From Desertivibrio insolitus (GTDB lineage: Bacteria > Actinomycetota > Actinomycetes > Actinomycetales > Microbacteriaceae), in the NCBI RefSeq assembly GCF_017355965.1, contig NZ_JAFIQW010000004.1:62001-126000 (forward strand): 64,000 nucleotides of DNA, in the 5' to 3' direction. Below are positions 42,801 through 49,929 of this stretch, piece by piece. The stretch's first letter is position 1. Every line of letters starts with the position of its first letter. A program made the position numbers and the translations under genes. The notes below the pieces were generated by a model that did no database searches, was not told the DNA's origin, and saw only the letters and a program-made list of their open reading frames with translations.

Positions 42801-43297
42801 TGCACACCGTGCCCGTCGAGCACAGCGGCAACGCGACCGAGTCCGTGCAGGAGGCCGACGAGGTGGTGCGCATCGTGCGGGAGAACCTCGGGCTCGAGTG
42901 GACGGATGCCGACGAGCGCCGCGAGCTCGGCCAGGCCGACGTCATCGTCGTGGCCCCCTACAACGCCCAGGTCGGTCTCATCCGTGCCCGGCTCGACGCC
43001 GCCGGGCTTCCCGAGGTGCGCGTCGGAACGGTCGACAAGTTCCAGGGGCAGGAGGCGGTCATCGCGATCGTCTCGCTCACCGCCTCCAGCGCCGCCGACG
43101 TGCCGCGCGGGCTCGAGTTCCTGCTCATGCGCAACCGGCTCAACGTGGCGATTTCGCGCGCGCAGTGGGCGGCCTACCTGCTGTACTCGCCGGGCCTGCT
43201 CGAGTACCTGCCGATCAGCGCGAAGGGGCTGGCCGACCTCAGCGGCTTCATGACCCTTGTGCGGGCGGGGGAGCGGGAACTCGACCCCGTCGGCTAG
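39845..43297 (+). CDS. TM0106-family RecB-like nuclease fused to superfamily 1 helicase
   Basis: A 1150-residue protein. The N-terminal third is the TM0106 RecB-like nuclease (VYDTKLARKAKVSALLQLAAY with the catalytic Asp-Lys pair; a Cys cluster ICGRCATC near 217), then an RNase H-like domain (FFDFEGDPLWG, HIYHYAPYE). The C-terminal half is a DNA2/UPF1-type helicase with QGPPGTGKTFTG near residue 770, VVDEAGQYS, GDPQQLPQV, SYRMNP, GTVDKFQGQEA and RLNVAISRA. It should process DNA ends or structured nucleic acid. It is described as a fusion family of unknown biological role. Confidence 0.9.
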   Translation: MFLLGDRVVYSASDLKAASECEFAFLRKLDAKLGRIAEVEEEPDPMYERTSKLGDAHEHRRLALYREQYERVVEFVDRPELTEQGLKQAADDTEQALRAGNDVVFQGTFFDGRMVGFADFLVHSDGRYEVYDTKLARKAKVSALLQLAAYAEQLQQLGIPVGETVHVVLGHGAESHHKLRDILPVYQHRRARLEQIIQERLDAPGYVEWRDPRYAICGRCATCELEVEAHRDVLLTAGLRIGQWARLGQAGITTIDGLAASEGPVAGIGDTTLENLRAQARVQLQGGLSYEVVNPRGLAALPPADPGDLFFDFEGDPLWGVEGSDWGLDYLFGLVEVDTGQPVFRAWWAHDRVQERQALLDFLAYVKERRERYPNLHIYHYAPYERTHLLAISARYGVGEQDVDDLLRDEVLVDLYPIVKRSVRVATRSYSIKKLEPLYMGESTRDEQAVQNGAASVDEYVRAQTLLQNGEHEEAKRILDEIAEYNEYDCVSTYRLREWLLDRAGEARIESEAALDLEERREEPEEPLSRDLLATISHDPTVWSSDDRAIALAAAAVDYHRRESKSYWWEHFDRLKQPVEDWADQRDVFVVSHARVLEDWSIGEGRRSVGRRLLLQGALAPGSSLKVGNSPFAVYDEPYPPVDPRARPGRRAAHSRTRILSLEPSEHGVLIELEERLANGGTEYDRIPLALTPPTPPDTRALKAAIGEWGAEVSAALPALHASPAMDLLRRIPPRTRSGRLAPVEHDVADAITRSILDLDRSYLAVQGPPGTGKTFTGASVIRDLVLHHGWKVGIVAQGHSTIEHLLRGIVGCGLGRDQVAKELGRREPETGAPWTEVRDGGIRAFMEGQSGGFVVGGTAWDYCNRGKSSPGELDLLVVDEAGQYSLAFTIAAAHAAKNLLLLGDPQQLPQVSKGTHPQPVDTSALGWLNDGHDVLPPELGYFLADSYRMNPALCAVVSELSYEGALHSKVERTSQRRLEALEPGLHTVPVEHSGNATESVQEADEVVRIVRENLGLEWTDADERRELGQADVIVVAPYNAQVGLIRARLDAAGLPEVRVGTVDKFQGQEAVIAIVSLTASSAADVPRGLEFLLMRNRLNVAISRAQWAAYLLYSPGLLEYLPISAKGLADLSGFMTLVRAGERELDPVG

Positions 43298-43303
43298 CCG
43301 GGC

Positions 43304-43738
43304 TCAGTCGCTGGGCAGCTCGTCCGTGTGCATCCACGGTGTGAAACTGACGCCGACGAGCAGCCCCTCCGGGCTCTGCAGCCGCGACGTGACCTGGCCC
43401 CAGGGCTCCTCGCCGGGCTCCTTGAGGATCCGGCACCCCTGGGCGCGGAGGTCGTCGATGGCGGCGGCGACGGCGTCGGCGCTCGGCACGTCGAACTCGA
43501 TCCACGCCTGCGGCACGGGGAGCTCCGCCGGCCAGGTGGTCGTGCCGAACGTGGCCTCGGCGGCCTGCTCGAGCGGCCAGAGCGCGAAGGCCTTCGTGCC
43601 CTCCAGCTCGTCATTCGTGAAGTAGCCCGGCGCCGCCTCATCGAACCGGATGCCCATGCGGTCGCGCCAGAAGGCCAGCGCGTCGGGCTGCGAGCGGGTG
43701 ACGGGCCCGAAGCCCGCGACGAACGCGAAGTCGATCAT
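43304..43738 (-). CDS. VOC family protein (glyoxalase fold)
   Basis: A 144-residue vicinal-oxygen-chelate protein. Two paired motifs are visible: a first half with DALAFWRDRMGIRFDEAAPGYF and a second half with IEFDVPSADAVAAAIDDLRAQG and GQVTSRLQSPEGLLVGV. It may bind a metal and a small ligand, but the metal ligands are not certain, so function (dioxygenase, resistance protein or simple binding) is left open. Confidence 0.82.
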   Translation of the reverse strand: MIDFAFVAGFGPVTRSQPDALAFWRDRMGIRFDEAAPGYFTNDELEGTKAFALWPLEQAAEATFGTTTWPAELPVPQAWIEFDVPSADAVAAAIDDLRAQGCRILKEPGEEPWGQVTSRLQSPEGLLVGVSFTPWMHTDELPSD

Positions 43739-43778
43739 GGGAGCGATCCTGCCCCCGGCGGCCGACAGGCGGAAGCGT

Positions 43779-45803
43779 CTAGCCCTGGGCGGCGTCGCTG
43801 ACGGTGTACGCGAAGCGTCCCTCGTCCTGCATCTCGATGCCGAGCGACAGCATCGAGCCGTCGGCCGCGACCGCGGTGCAGGTGTAGGTCGCGCCGACCG
43901 TGCCCGCGATGTCCGCGGGGCAGGTGACCGTGGCCTCCGTGCCCTGAGCGGCGAGAGCCTGTTCGAGGGCCGCCTCGTACTGCGACTCGGCCGCAGCCGG
44001 CGCCGCCTGCGGAAGCATCGCCGCGCCGGCACCCACGGCGCCGATCGCCACCAGGGCGGCGACGTGCACCCAGAGCGGCGCGGAGCCGCGACCGAGCTGA
44101 CGGCGCACGCGGATCGTGCGTGCGATGAGGTAGCCGAGCGGCGAGAGCAGCAGCCAGAACTCGCTCGCGGTGCGCCTGTGGCCGGCGGCCTTCAGCGCAC
44201 GGCGATCGGCCATCGCGCTCAACAGGAACACCGCGAACAGCACGAGGTTCGCCCCGATGACGTACCAGCGCGTCTGGGCCTCGTTGATCGAGCCGGTCAG
44301 CGACAGCACGGCGATGCCGAGCGCGATGACGGCGGTCAGCACGGGCGCGAGCGCGAGGGTCCAGGCGGCGCCCGTCGACCACTTCTCCGGCTCGGCCTCG
44401 ACCGTCACCCGGTTGCTCGGGGTCAGCGAGCCGAACACGCCCGCGAACTCGTTGAGCTCGTCGTCCTCCTGCTGGGCGGGCACGGCGGATGACTCTGCGC
44501 CGGCCTTCCACTCGAAGTGCGGGGTCGCCTCGGCGGGCGCGGGAGCCGGCGTGGCCAGCGCCTTCGGCAATGTGAAGGCGGGCGTGTGCTCCGCCTCGGG
44601 CCGGGTCGGCAGCACCGACGGGGCGACGGGCAGCGGGAGCGCGCTCGCGACCACCGGCACCGCGTCGACGGGAGCGTCGTCGACGTCCTCGTCCTCGATT
44701 TCGTCGGCGACCGGCAGCGACGCCGTCTGCACCGGCTCGTCGTGCTCGCGCGCCTCGCGGTTGATCCGCGCCACGATCTCGGCGGTGTCGGCGGGGGCCG
44801 CGAGCGCGGCGGTCAGCACGGGCTCGACGAGCTCCGGCGCGACGGCGGCGGCGATCAGGGGCGCCGCGGCAGCGGCGGCTGCGGGGCTCGGCGCGGCGGG
44901 AACCGCGGCCGCCGTGACGGCCGCGAGCACCTCGGCGGCCGAGACCGCGGGCGCATCGAGGGTGGACTCCTCGGCGGCGGCAGGAGCGGTCTCGTCCGTG
45001 GCGATCCCGGTCGGAACGATCTCGCCCGGAACGGCCTCGTCCGACTCCGTCTCGTCCGTGCGGGCTTCGGTCGGCGCCGCGGAGGCGGCGGCCAGCGCTT
45101 CGGCGTGACGGCGGGCGCGGCGACCGCCGGGCACGAAGGCGGCGGGGTCGACGGCGGGCGGCTCCACCTCGGCGCGGTGACGCTTGGGCAGGGTCAGGTC
45201 CCCGGCGGCGTCGGTGAGGAACGTCGGAACCTCGGTGTCCTCGAACGTCGCGGGGGCGGGAGCCGGGGCCGGGGTCGGAGCCGGGCCGGCGACGGGCGGG
45301 ACGACGAAGGAAGCGGCGACCGCGGCCGGAACGGCGGCCAGCGGTGCGGCCGCGGCGAACGATGCGGCGGCCAGCGGCGCGGCGCCGGTGAACGGTGCTG
45401 CGGCAGGGCCGGAAACCTCCGCGGAGGCGTCGGGCGCCTCGTCATCCGGCTCGCTGAACAGGTTCTCGAGGGAGGCGATGGGATCGGTGGCGAGCGACAC
45501 GCCGCCCGGACGATCGGGGGACACGACCGGCACCTCGGTCACGACCGGCAGTTCACGCGTCTTGGCGAGCGGCTCGTCGGCCGTGACGTCGACGGCGACG
45601 CGGGTCGGCGGCACCGCCGGCACGGTGTCCTCGATGGAGGGGAGGTCGGGGATGGCTCGGCGGGTCGGTCCCGAGGGCTTGGTCGCGGCGAGGCGGGCGG
45701 TCCAGGATTCCCCGTCCCACCAGCGCAAACGTGCAGGGTCGAGGGGGTCGGCGTACCACCCCGCCGCTGCGGGGCCCGCCGACAGTGTCCTCTGATCGAG
45801 CAC
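43779..45803 (-). CDS. DUF2510 - transmembrane - DUF4333 protein (paralogue 1)
   Basis: A 674-residue envelope protein. It starts with DUF2510 (AAGWYADPLDPARLRWWDG), continues with about 400 residues of Ala/Pro/Glu-rich low-complexity sequence, then three or four membrane segments near residues 480-600, and ends in an extracytoplasmic DUF4333 with its Cys pair (VTCPADIAGTVGATYTC). Its function is unknown. The GTG at 45803 is preferred because AGGAGG lies five bases upstream; the frame's upstream GTG at 45809 overlaps that site. A shorter paralogue is at 48699. Confidence 0.85.
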   Translation of the reverse strand: MLDQRTLSAGPAAAGWYADPLDPARLRWWDGESWTARLAATKPSGPTRRAIPDLPSIEDTVPAVPPTRVAVDVTADEPLAKTRELPVVTEVPVVSPDRPGGVSLATDPIASLENLFSEPDDEAPDASAEVSGPAAAPFTGAAPLAAASFAAAAPLAAVPAAVAASFVVPPVAGPAPTPAPAPAPATFEDTEVPTFLTDAAGDLTLPKRHRAEVEPPAVDPAAFVPGGRRARRHAEALAAASAAPTEARTDETESDEAVPGEIVPTGIATDETAPAAAEESTLDAPAVSAAEVLAAVTAAAVPAAPSPAAAAAAAPLIAAAVAPELVEPVLTAALAAPADTAEIVARINREAREHDEPVQTASLPVADEIEDEDVDDAPVDAVPVVASALPLPVAPSVLPTRPEAEHTPAFTLPKALATPAPAPAEATPHFEWKAGAESSAVPAQQEDDELNEFAGVFGSLTPSNRVTVEAEPEKWSTGAAWTLALAPVLTAVIALGIAVLSLTGSINEAQTRWYVIGANLVLFAVFLLSAMADRRALKAAGHRRTASEFWLLLSPLGYLIARTIRVRRQLGRGSAPLWVHVAALVAIGAVGAGAAMLPQAAPAAAESQYEAALEQALAAQGTEATVTCPADIAGTVGATYTCTAVAADGSMLSLGIEMQDEGRFAYTVSDAAQG

Positions 45804-45896
45804 TGCCACCTCCTACCTAGAGTGCTCCAAGTTCTCAGGACTATAGGGAGTCCGCGCGCGAATCGGGAATCCGGCACACGGGGTGGCGCGACTTCG

Positions 45897-45924
45897 CCGG
45901 TACCCCAGAAGTGGGGGGTACCGG
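45897..45924. promoter_or_regulatory. 10-bp inverted repeat between divergent genes
   Basis: CCGGTACCCC at 45897-45906 and its complement GGGGTACCGG at 45915-45924, with an eight-base spacer. A second hairpin, GGGGG-ACGTG-CCCCC, follows directly at 45923-45937. They lie between the DUF2510 gene and the small membrane gene and could be an operator or a leader structure. Confidence 0.45.
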
Positions 45925-46024
45925 GGGACGTGCCCCCAGTGCGAGGGCGGCCCGAAGTGGGATGTTCCGGTCGTCGGTGGCGACCCCTATCGTTCACGCG
46001 TCCGCCCCTCGCTCCCGGAGTCCG

Positions 46025-46408
46025 ATGCCCGAGTTCCTTCCCTTCCCCGTCTGGCAGGCAGCCTCGGTGCTGCTCGTCGCCGGGGTGCTCCCGTTCGCCG
46101 CCTCGTTCGTGCTCGACGGGGTCGTCGCGCTGCTGCTCCGCCGACAGGGGCCGGCGCTGCTCCTCACCGCCGCCGCCCTGACCGCGGTGCTCGTGGCGGC
46201 CGCGGCGCTGCTGTGGCTGATCGGCGCGCACTCTGCGGGCGGCACGGGAGGAACCGTCGCACTGCTCGTCGGCTGGGGGCACTTCGCGCTGCTCGTCACG
46301 GTGCCGCTCGCCATCGCCGGCGCGCTCCTGCGCACCTGGGACCAGCTGCCCCGCAAGGTGCGCCACCGCCGCAGCTTCGTACCGGTCGAGGCGTTCGTCG
46401 AGGACTGA
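46025..46408 (+). CDS. Small membrane protein paired with J-NERD gene
   Basis: A 127-residue protein with three hydrophobic segments, laid out like the protein at 37351 (AASFVLDGVVALLLRRQGPALLLTAAALTA). The C-terminus is basic then acidic (PRKVRHRRSFVPVEAFVED). The ATG has GGAG five bases upstream. It lies 66 bases before the J-NERD gene on the same strand. Confidence 0.7.
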   Translation: MPEFLPFPVWQAASVLLVAGVLPFAASFVLDGVVALLLRRQGPALLLTAAALTAVLVAAAALLWLIGAHSAGGTGGTVALLVGWGHFALLVTVPLAIAGALLRTWDQLPRKVRHRRSFVPVEAFVED

Positions 46409-46474
46409 CCTCCGGCGGGGCTTCGGTGGCGCGTGATTCACTGGTGCCGCCACGCCCAGTCGGAAGGAGAGCGG

Positions 46475-47401
46475 ATGTCTGACAGCCCGATGTCCGCGAC
46501 CCCCTACGAGATCCTCGGGGTGGCGGCGACGGCGAGTCACGACGAGCTGCGTCGCGCCTACCGTCGGCTCGCCCGCGAGACGCATCCGGACACCGGCGGC
46601 GACCCTGCCCGCTTCATCGCGGTGCAGCGCGCGTGGGAGCTCGTCGCGACGCCGGAGGACCGCGCCCAGTACGACCGCGGGCGCGCCACGGGACGCCCCG
46701 ACATCGAGGAGGCCTGGGCGGCGCCCGCCTCCGGACGACCCGAGCGGCGCGACACCCGCCCGACGGCCCGCTCGTACGGGCATCCGGGCGGGTGGCGGCG
46801 CGAACGCTATCTCGCGATGATCCGGGAGTACGTCGGCCTCGGCGAGCCGATCGCCGATCCCTACGACCCCGCACTCGTGCGCCGGGCGCCGCGGGAGATC
46901 CGCCACGTGCTCGCCGACGCCCTCGCCGAGGAGGCGACCGCGCGCACCCTCGCGGAGCTCGGCATCGGCTTCACGGTGTGGCACGACGTCGACGCGACAG
47001 GGTTTCCGGAGGACAAGGTCGACCACGTCGTGCTGGGGCCCACCGGCCTGTGGGCCCTGCTCTCGGAGGACTTCGGCGGCCCGGTGCGCTTCCGGCGCGG
47101 CGAACTCATCGGCGAGGCGGTCGGCGACGACCGGCCGATGCACCGGCTGGGCGTGCGCGCGAAGGCGCTCCGCCGCTCGCTCGGGGTGCGCTTCACGGCG
47201 CTCGTGATCGTGCTGCCGGATGACGCGTTCGAGGACCCCTACACCGTGCTGGGCAGCATCCGGGGCGCGACGACGGTCGTCGTGCGGCAGTCCTACCTCG
47301 CGATGCTGCTGCGCAGCGGCGTGCCGGACGTGCCGACGATCGGCGGCACCGACCTCTTCGAGGTGCGCACCCGCCTGCAGGCCGGCATCCGGTTCGTCTA
47401 G
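46475..47401 (+). CDS. J domain and NERD domain protein
   Basis: A 308-residue protein. Residues 10-62 are a J domain with an intact HPD (YEILGVAATASHDELRRAYRR, ARETHPDTGG), which should stimulate an Hsp70 partner such as DnaK. Residues 155-230 are NERD-like: EEATARTLAELGIGFTVW and DKVDHVVLGPTGLWALLS. The NERD lysine of the other copy (INTK) is not evident here (ALLSED), so nuclease activity is doubtful. AAGGAGA precedes the ATG. The J-NERD combination is unusual. Confidence 0.82.
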   Translation: MSDSPMSATPYEILGVAATASHDELRRAYRRLARETHPDTGGDPARFIAVQRAWELVATPEDRAQYDRGRATGRPDIEEAWAAPASGRPERRDTRPTARSYGHPGGWRRERYLAMIREYVGLGEPIADPYDPALVRRAPREIRHVLADALAEEATARTLAELGIGFTVWHDVDATGFPEDKVDHVVLGPTGLWALLSEDFGGPVRFRRGELIGEAVGDDRPMHRLGVRAKALRRSLGVRFTALVIVLPDDAFEDPYTVLGSIRGATTVVVRQSYLAMLLRSGVPDVPTIGGTDLFEVRTRLQAGIRFV

Positions 47402-47406
47402 CCCGG

Positions 47407-47943
47407 CTACTCCGCGGCGGCGACGGTCACGGCGGGGATGCCCTCCGCGGGGGTGTCGACCGGCGGCGGCACCGCGCTGCGGCGCCCGTCGGGGTCGAGT
47501 CGTGCGACGACGGTCGCGAGGATCGCGTCGAGCTGCCGCAGCTGCTCGCGGTCGAGCGCGTCGACGACGAGGTCGCGGGCCGCGGCGACGTGGCCGGGGC
47601 TGCTCGCGATCACCTTCCTCCAGCCCTCGTCGGTGAGGTGCGCGTCGGTCGCCCGCCGGTCGTCGCGCTGACGACGCCGTTCCAGGTAGCCGCGCTGCTC
47701 GAGCCGGTTGACCACGTGCGAGAGCCGCGGCAGTGACGAGTTGGTGCGCACCGCGAGGGCCGACATCTGCAGCACCCGGTCGGGCGCCTCGCTCAGCACC
47801 GCGAGCACGCGGTACTCGAAATGCGTGAGCTCGGCGTCGCGCTGGAGCTGGGAGTCGAGGGCGGCGGGCAGCAGCTCCGTCACGGTGACGAGCCGGAGCC
47901 AGGCGCTGAGCTCAACGGAGGTGAGCCACCGGGGGTCGGACAC
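47407..47943 (-). CDS. MarR family transcriptional regulator
   Basis: A 178-residue winged-helix repressor-type protein. The core is FEYRVLAVLSEAPDRVLQMSALA, the recognition helix SSLPRLSHVVNRLEQRGYLER and the wing RRRQRDDRRATDAHLTDEG. The target is unknown; it converges on the J-NERD gene and has no obvious divergent partner. A TACTGT box ends six bases before the GTG start. Confidence 0.9.
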   Translation of the reverse strand: MSDPRWLTSVELSAWLRLVTVTELLPAALDSQLQRDAELTHFEYRVLAVLSEAPDRVLQMSALAVRTNSSLPRLSHVVNRLEQRGYLERRRQRDDRRATDAHLTDEGWRKVIASSPGHVAAARDLVVDALDREQLRQLDAILATVVARLDPDGRRSAVPPPVDTPAEGIPAVTVAAAE

Positions 47944-47949
47944 GGCACG

Positions 47950-47955
47950 ACAGTA
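47950..47955 (-). promoter_or_regulatory. -10 box of the marR gene
   Basis: TACTGT on the minus strand, six bases before the GTG at 47943; leaderless type. Confidence 0.45.
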
Positions 47956-47997
47956 CCGATTCCCCTGAATCCTGCGCCGCCGACTGTCCAGAAAGCG

Positions 47998-48363
47998 TCA
48001 GTCGCGTCCGCGCAGGCGCTCGAGCTCCCGCCGGTCGCGCTTGGTGGGCCGACCGGCTCCCCGCTCGCGGAAGGCGATGAACGGGGTCTCCTCGCGGGGC
48101 GGCCGGGGCGGGGTGCGGTCGTCGGCCGCGGCCTGGGCGACGGCGGGGGAGCCGCGCTTGGCGACGAGGCCCGTCACCCCGAGCACACGGTCGAACCCCT
48201 GGATCCGCACTCGCACCTCGTCGCCGACCTTGACCGGCTGCGCGGGCTTCGCCCGCTCGCCGTTGACGCGTACGTGTCCGGCCTTGCACGCGTCGCTCGC
48301 GAGGGTCCTCGTCTTGAACACGCGGACGCCCCACAGCCAGCTGTCGACGCGGACGGACTCCAT
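47998..48363 (-). CDS. S4 RNA-binding domain protein (Hsp15-like)
   Basis: A 121-residue protein. The N-terminal S4 domain (VRVDSWLWGVRVFKTRTLAS, GHVRVNGERAKPAQPVKVGD) matches Hsp15/HslR, which binds free 50S subunits with stalled chains. The C-terminal part is basic and Pro-rich. The start is the ATG six bases after a TACCCT box. Confidence 0.88.
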   Translation of the reverse strand: MESVRVDSWLWGVRVFKTRTLASDACKAGHVRVNGERAKPAQPVKVGDEVRVRIQGFDRVLGVTGLVAKRGSPAVAQAAADDRTPPRPPREETPFIAFRERGAGRPTKRDRRELERLRGRD

Positions 48364-48369
48364 GGAACG

Positions 48370-48375
48370 AGGGTA
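48370..48375 (-). promoter_or_regulatory. -10 box of the S4 gene
   Basis: TACCCT on the minus strand, six bases before the ATG at 48363; it lies immediately beside the upstream terminator. Confidence 0.4.
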
Positions 48376-48376
48376 A

Positions 48377-48411
48377 GCGGATGCCGCGGGCCGTCGCTCA
48401 GCGGCATCCGC
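48377..48411 (-). terminator. Hairpin terminator
   Basis: A perfect 11-bp stem GCGGATGCCGC/GCGGCATCCGC with a 13-base loop, seven bases past the stop of the small acidic gene and directly before the S4 promoter. Confidence 0.65.
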
Positions 48412-48417
48412 CTTGCC

Positions 48418-48657
48418 TCACTCGCCCGCGGGCGGGGTCTCGTCGAGGTCGATGTCCTGCCCCTCGAGGTCGTTCTCGGGGTAGTCCGGCGTGAACTCCT
48501 TCTCGGCACCGCCGGTCGGCCCGTCGTTGCCGTCGCCGGGGCCGTCGAGGATGGTCTCTCCGGCCACCGCGTCATTCGTCGCGATGGTCTTCTCGAGGTC
48601 ATCGGCCTGCACGCGGTCCTGGAACGGCGTCTCGCTGTCGAAGTTCGGGTTGCTCAT
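48418..48657 (-). CDS. Small acidic protein
   Basis: A 79-residue, very acidic and probably disordered protein (MSNPNFDSETPFQDRVQADD, ending DLDETPPAGE). It is like the small proteins at 54789 and 55954-57637 in composition. GGTGGAG precedes the ATG. Its function is unknown. Confidence 0.6.
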   Translation of the reverse strand: MSNPNFDSETPFQDRVQADDLEKTIATNDAVAGETILDGPGDGNDGPTGGAEKEFTPDYPENDLEGQDIDLDETPPAGE

Positions 48658-48698
48658 GTCTCCACCGTCCCCGTCCCGCTTGGGAGTGACCTGTGCGG

Positions 48699-49793
48699 TC
48701 AGCGGTCGACGGCGAACACACCCCAGTCGGCGACGTGCCAGGCGATCCAGCCGTTCGAGCGGTCGAAGGCCACGCGGATGGCGAGGTCCTCGCCCTGCTG
48801 GTCCTCCGCGTTGCACGTGAACTCCTGCCCGACGATCGTGGGCGGAGCGGGGCAGTCGACCGCGAGGCGTGCGCCGATCGCGGAGGCGTCGCCGACGACC
48901 GCGGCCTCCGCCTCGGCGGCGAAGACGTGCGGCAGTGCGGCGACCACGATGCCCGGCACGAGCAGCACGGACGCCACGAGCGCGGCGGCGAGGCCGGTCC
49001 ACGCGACGACGGGGGCGAAGCCGCACCGCAGCCGGATCGCGCGGGCGAGGAGGTAGGCGGGCGCGCCGAGCAGGGACCAGCGCCAGCACGCCGACTCGGC
49101 GAGCCCCGCGGCGTGGAGCAGCCGGGCGTCGGCGACGGCGAGCGCGAGCGTGACGGGCGCGGGGAGGAGCCAGATCGCCGCGGCGAGCCAGCCGCTTCCT
49201 CCGGCGGTGCCGGCGCCGATCAGGAGCAGGCTCGCGACCAGCTGCGCCAGCGGCAGGAGAGCGATCGCCCAGGCCAGCGCGGCGGCAGCGGGCGGGGCGG
49301 AAGCCCGCGCAGCGGCGTGCTCGGACGCAGCGGCGGGATCCGGCACGGCGGGCGCGACGCGGTGCGGCACGGCGGGCGCGGCGGACTCCGTGCGGAGCCC
49401 GCCGGCCTCGTGGTGAGGCGATTCCGCCTCGGGGTGCGGCTCCGCCTGCTCGGGTCGGGCAGAGTCTGTCTGGGCAGGGTCTGGCTCGGAGCGAGCCGTC
49501 TCCTCAGTGATGGGCGGGGCCTCGAGTTCGAGCGGGCCGAGCGTCAGTCGTCGGCGCACCTCGTGCTCGCGCCGCTCCCGTTCCTCGCGTTCGCGGCGCT
49601 CCCGCCGCGTCTCGAAGGAACCGGGGTCGCTCGCTGGCGGCCGCGGCTCGGTCACGGGCTCCTGGACGACGAGCGGCTGCCGCGCCTCGGACACGTGCTC
49701 GGTCCACGCCTGGTTGTCCCACCACCGCAGCTGCGGCAGTCCGAGCGGGTCGGGGTACCACCCCGCCGGCACGGTGAACTCCTCGGTGCGCAT
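48699..49793 (-). CDS. DUF2510 - transmembrane - DUF4333 protein (paralogue 2)
   Basis: About 364 residues. DUF2510 at the start (PAGWYPDPLGLPQLRWWDN), a charged helix (RRERREREERERREHEVRRR), Ala/Pro/Glu-rich linker, three or four membrane segments, and a C-terminal DUF4333 with its Cys pair (VDCPAPPTIVGQEFTC). It has the same order as the longer protein at 43779. The ATG at 49793 is chosen; a GTG at 49874 extends the frame but the extra codons have poorer codon use. Confidence 0.82.
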   Translation of the reverse strand: MRTEEFTVPAGWYPDPLGLPQLRWWDNQAWTEHVSEARQPLVVQEPVTEPRPPASDPGSFETRRERREREERERREHEVRRRLTLGPLELEAPPITEETARSEPDPAQTDSARPEQAEPHPEAESPHHEAGGLRTESAAPAVPHRVAPAVPDPAAASEHAAARASAPPAAAALAWAIALLPLAQLVASLLLIGAGTAGGSGWLAAAIWLLPAPVTLALAVADARLLHAAGLAESACWRWSLLGAPAYLLARAIRLRCGFAPVVAWTGLAAALVASVLLVPGIVVAALPHVFAAEAEAAVVGDASAIGARLAVDCPAPPTIVGQEFTCNAEDQQGEDLAIRVAFDRSNGWIAWHVADWGVFAVDR

Positions 49794-49929
49794 GATCCCC
49801 GCTGTCGTCCCCCTGGCCTCGTTCGAGGCCGCCGCACGCTCTGGCGGTGCGGCGGAGTACACAGTGGTGGACACGGCTGTACCCCGTCAATAACCGCATT
49901 GGGGGGACACCGCGGCCGAGCCGCCGGAA

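Noticed and set aside
41135-42823. Minus-strand frame of 562 codons inside the nuclease-helicase gene
   Set aside because: The plus strand carries all helicase motifs without interruption.
43738-44032. N-terminal extension of the VOC gene
   Set aside because: The frame continues upstream but overlaps the DUF2510 gene and has no VOC sequence; the ATG at 43738 begins the fold.
49794-49874. N-terminal extension of the DUF2510 paralogue from a GTG at 49874
   Set aside because: The third codon positions are clearly less GC-rich than in the gene body and DUF2510 begins just after the ATG at 49793; it remains an alternative only.
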